Positions 63,374-64,000 of a DNA stretch of 64,000 nucleotides are shown here, in pieces. Source of the DNA: CBDHDJ01 sp965261645. GTDB lineage: Bacteria > Pseudomonadota > Alphaproteobacteria > SHVV01. Under the pieces are notes generated by a model. That model did not search any database. It saw nothing but the letters and a program-made list of their open reading frames with translations, and was not told the DNA's origin. Made by a program: the position numbers and the translations under genes. Position 1 is the stretch's first letter. Each line of letters begins with the position of its first letter. The DNA is taken from contig CBDHDJ010000003.1 of assembly GCA_965261645.1 (NCBI GenBank), positions 1,054,001 to 1,118,000 on the forward strand. Direction: 5' to 3'.

Positions 63374-63650
63374 ACGCCGATCTCACCACTGCGGACAACA
63401 ATCACATCGCTCCGCTGGCGGGTTCCGTCCCTGTGGCCGGCAAGCGCGGAGATGTAGGATCGACTGCCGCATGGCACCTGTCGGCGCAGGACCCTTTTAT
63501 CCTGACATCGAATCTGCTCGTCCCCTTCCATGCGAGGACACAAGATCCCCGTTGTCAGCCACCGGTTTGAGTGTTTGGGAGGGACAGGCGCGTCCGGCGG
63601 CCCGCCAGGTGGATGAGCTGCTCGAACGCCCGCGAGGAGAAGGCGCGACA
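63374..63650. other. Degenerate region; possible 3' end of a coupled gene
   Basis: One frame ends VDELLERPRGEGAT at 63653 and overlaps the next ATG (ATGA), suggesting the tail of a real gene, but its upstream part is unrecognisable. Confidence 0.3.
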
Positions 63651-63739
63651 TGAGCAGCTCAACCCCCGCGACACCGTCGCGATCCGAAATGCTCGCGTTG
63701 TCGCTGAGCGATTCGGAAATGCGTTCGCTCGATCGCTTA
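63651..63739 (+). pseudogene. Unknown gene, 5' fragment cut by IS630
   Basis: About 30 codons, MSSSTPATPSRSEMLALSLS then DSEMRSLDRL, preceded by GAGGAGAAGG. The frame is interrupted by IS630 at TTA (63737-63739). Function not recognisable. Confidence 0.4.
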
Positions 63740-64000
63740 TACCAACGGCGCAAAATTCTGACTCGCAAGGGATTCCCTTTTTGGGCTGGATGTGATTCAA
63801 GGCTGGCGAAGGAGATTCGCCATGTCAGTATGCATTGCTCTTCGGGACGACTACGACAGCATTAAGCTCCGGTGTTTGGCCAAGCACAGTCGCGATCCCC
63901 GCCAAGTTCGCCGGCTTTTGGCCTTGGCGGCGGTTTACGACGGCATGAGCCGAGCGGAAGCCGCTAAGGTCGGCGGCATGGATCGCCAGACGCTGAGAGA
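63740..64000 (+). mobile_element. IS630-family element, copy 3 (cut by window edge)
   Basis: Same TACCAACGG end as the other copies. Only the first 261 bases are in the window. Confidence 0.92.
63822..64000 (+). CDS. IS630-family transposase OrfA, partial (copy 3)
   Basis: First 59 codons, same as copies 1 and 2 except Lys for Glu in YDSIKLRCLAK. Continues beyond the window. Confidence 0.9.
   Translation, partial: MSVCIALRDDYDSIKLRCLAKHSRDPRQVRRLLALAAVYDGMSRAEAAKVGGMDRQTLR

Noticed and set aside
1..64000. CRISPR arrays, rRNA genes or complete tRNA genes
   Set aside because: No regularly spaced short repeats, rRNA segments or full cloverleaf sequences were seen on either strand; only a 12-base tRNA-like end at 62779.

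Overview
This window is high-G+C alphaproteobacterial DNA. The HU-type protein, MreB, choline-dehydrogenase-like enzyme and y4b-type recombinase cassette all fit that; a Rhodospirillales- or Rhizobiales-like host is an inference and no rRNA or complete tRNA is present to settle it. It is an insertion-sequence-saturated accessory region: members of IS3, IS5, IS6, IS21, IS66, IS110, IS256, IS630, IS1182 and IS1380 plus two group II introns are present, many nested in one another and several in multiple copies. Only a minority of the genes are ordinary cargo, and many of those are truncated or frameshifted.

Layout. 1-1912: remnants of IS3, an integrase-core transposase and an IS630. 1913-9673 (block 1): mreB, an HU-like gene, a 64-aa conserved protein, a secreted HNH nuclease, two small unknowns, a chimeric IS110, msrA, a MITE-like repeat, vapBC and the 3' part of a tyrosine integrase. 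10474-17838: an IS66-like element with a DUF4338 passenger whose transposase is split by two group II introns lying tail to tail. 17839-20395: a broken AbiE toxin-antitoxin pair, a repressor fragment and a frameshifted unknown. 20748-34168: an IS256/IS5 nest, then block 2, a second copy of block 1 held between two direct IS6 copies and further broken up by IS256 and IS1182. 34974-37445: an unusual stretch with three HNH-endonuclease gene fragments and unrelated small genes, including an AT-rich HEPN-like gene. 37615-43747: IS1380, a betA-like dehydrogenase, an amidase fusion and a broken DUF433/DUF5615 pair. 43748-49147: IS21 carrying IS630 and IS1182 inside istA. 49210-54255: a LysE-type exporter, IS1182 and a penicillin-acylase-family hydrolase. 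54572-61077: an IS110 cut in two by a small serine-recombinase element that is itself hit by IS630 and IS256. 61126-64000: DUF3574 protein, frameshifted haloacid dehalogenase, terminator hairpin, IS fragments and a third IS630.

How it fits together. IS activity has both copied and destroyed genes. Several events can be read almost to the base: perfect 9-bp target duplications at both IS256 copies, 4-bp duplications at IS1182 copies, precise restoration of the IS66 reading frame when both introns are removed, and in-frame restoration of an IS110 transposase when the serine-recombinase element is removed. The most interesting systems are that recombinase element, which appears to have integrated into the catalytic motif region of an IS110 transposase gene; the IS6-bounded unit carrying extra mreB and HU genes; and the IS110 elements with about 230-260 nt of non-coding DNA after the transposase, where a guide (bridge/seek) RNA is expected for the IS1111-type group.
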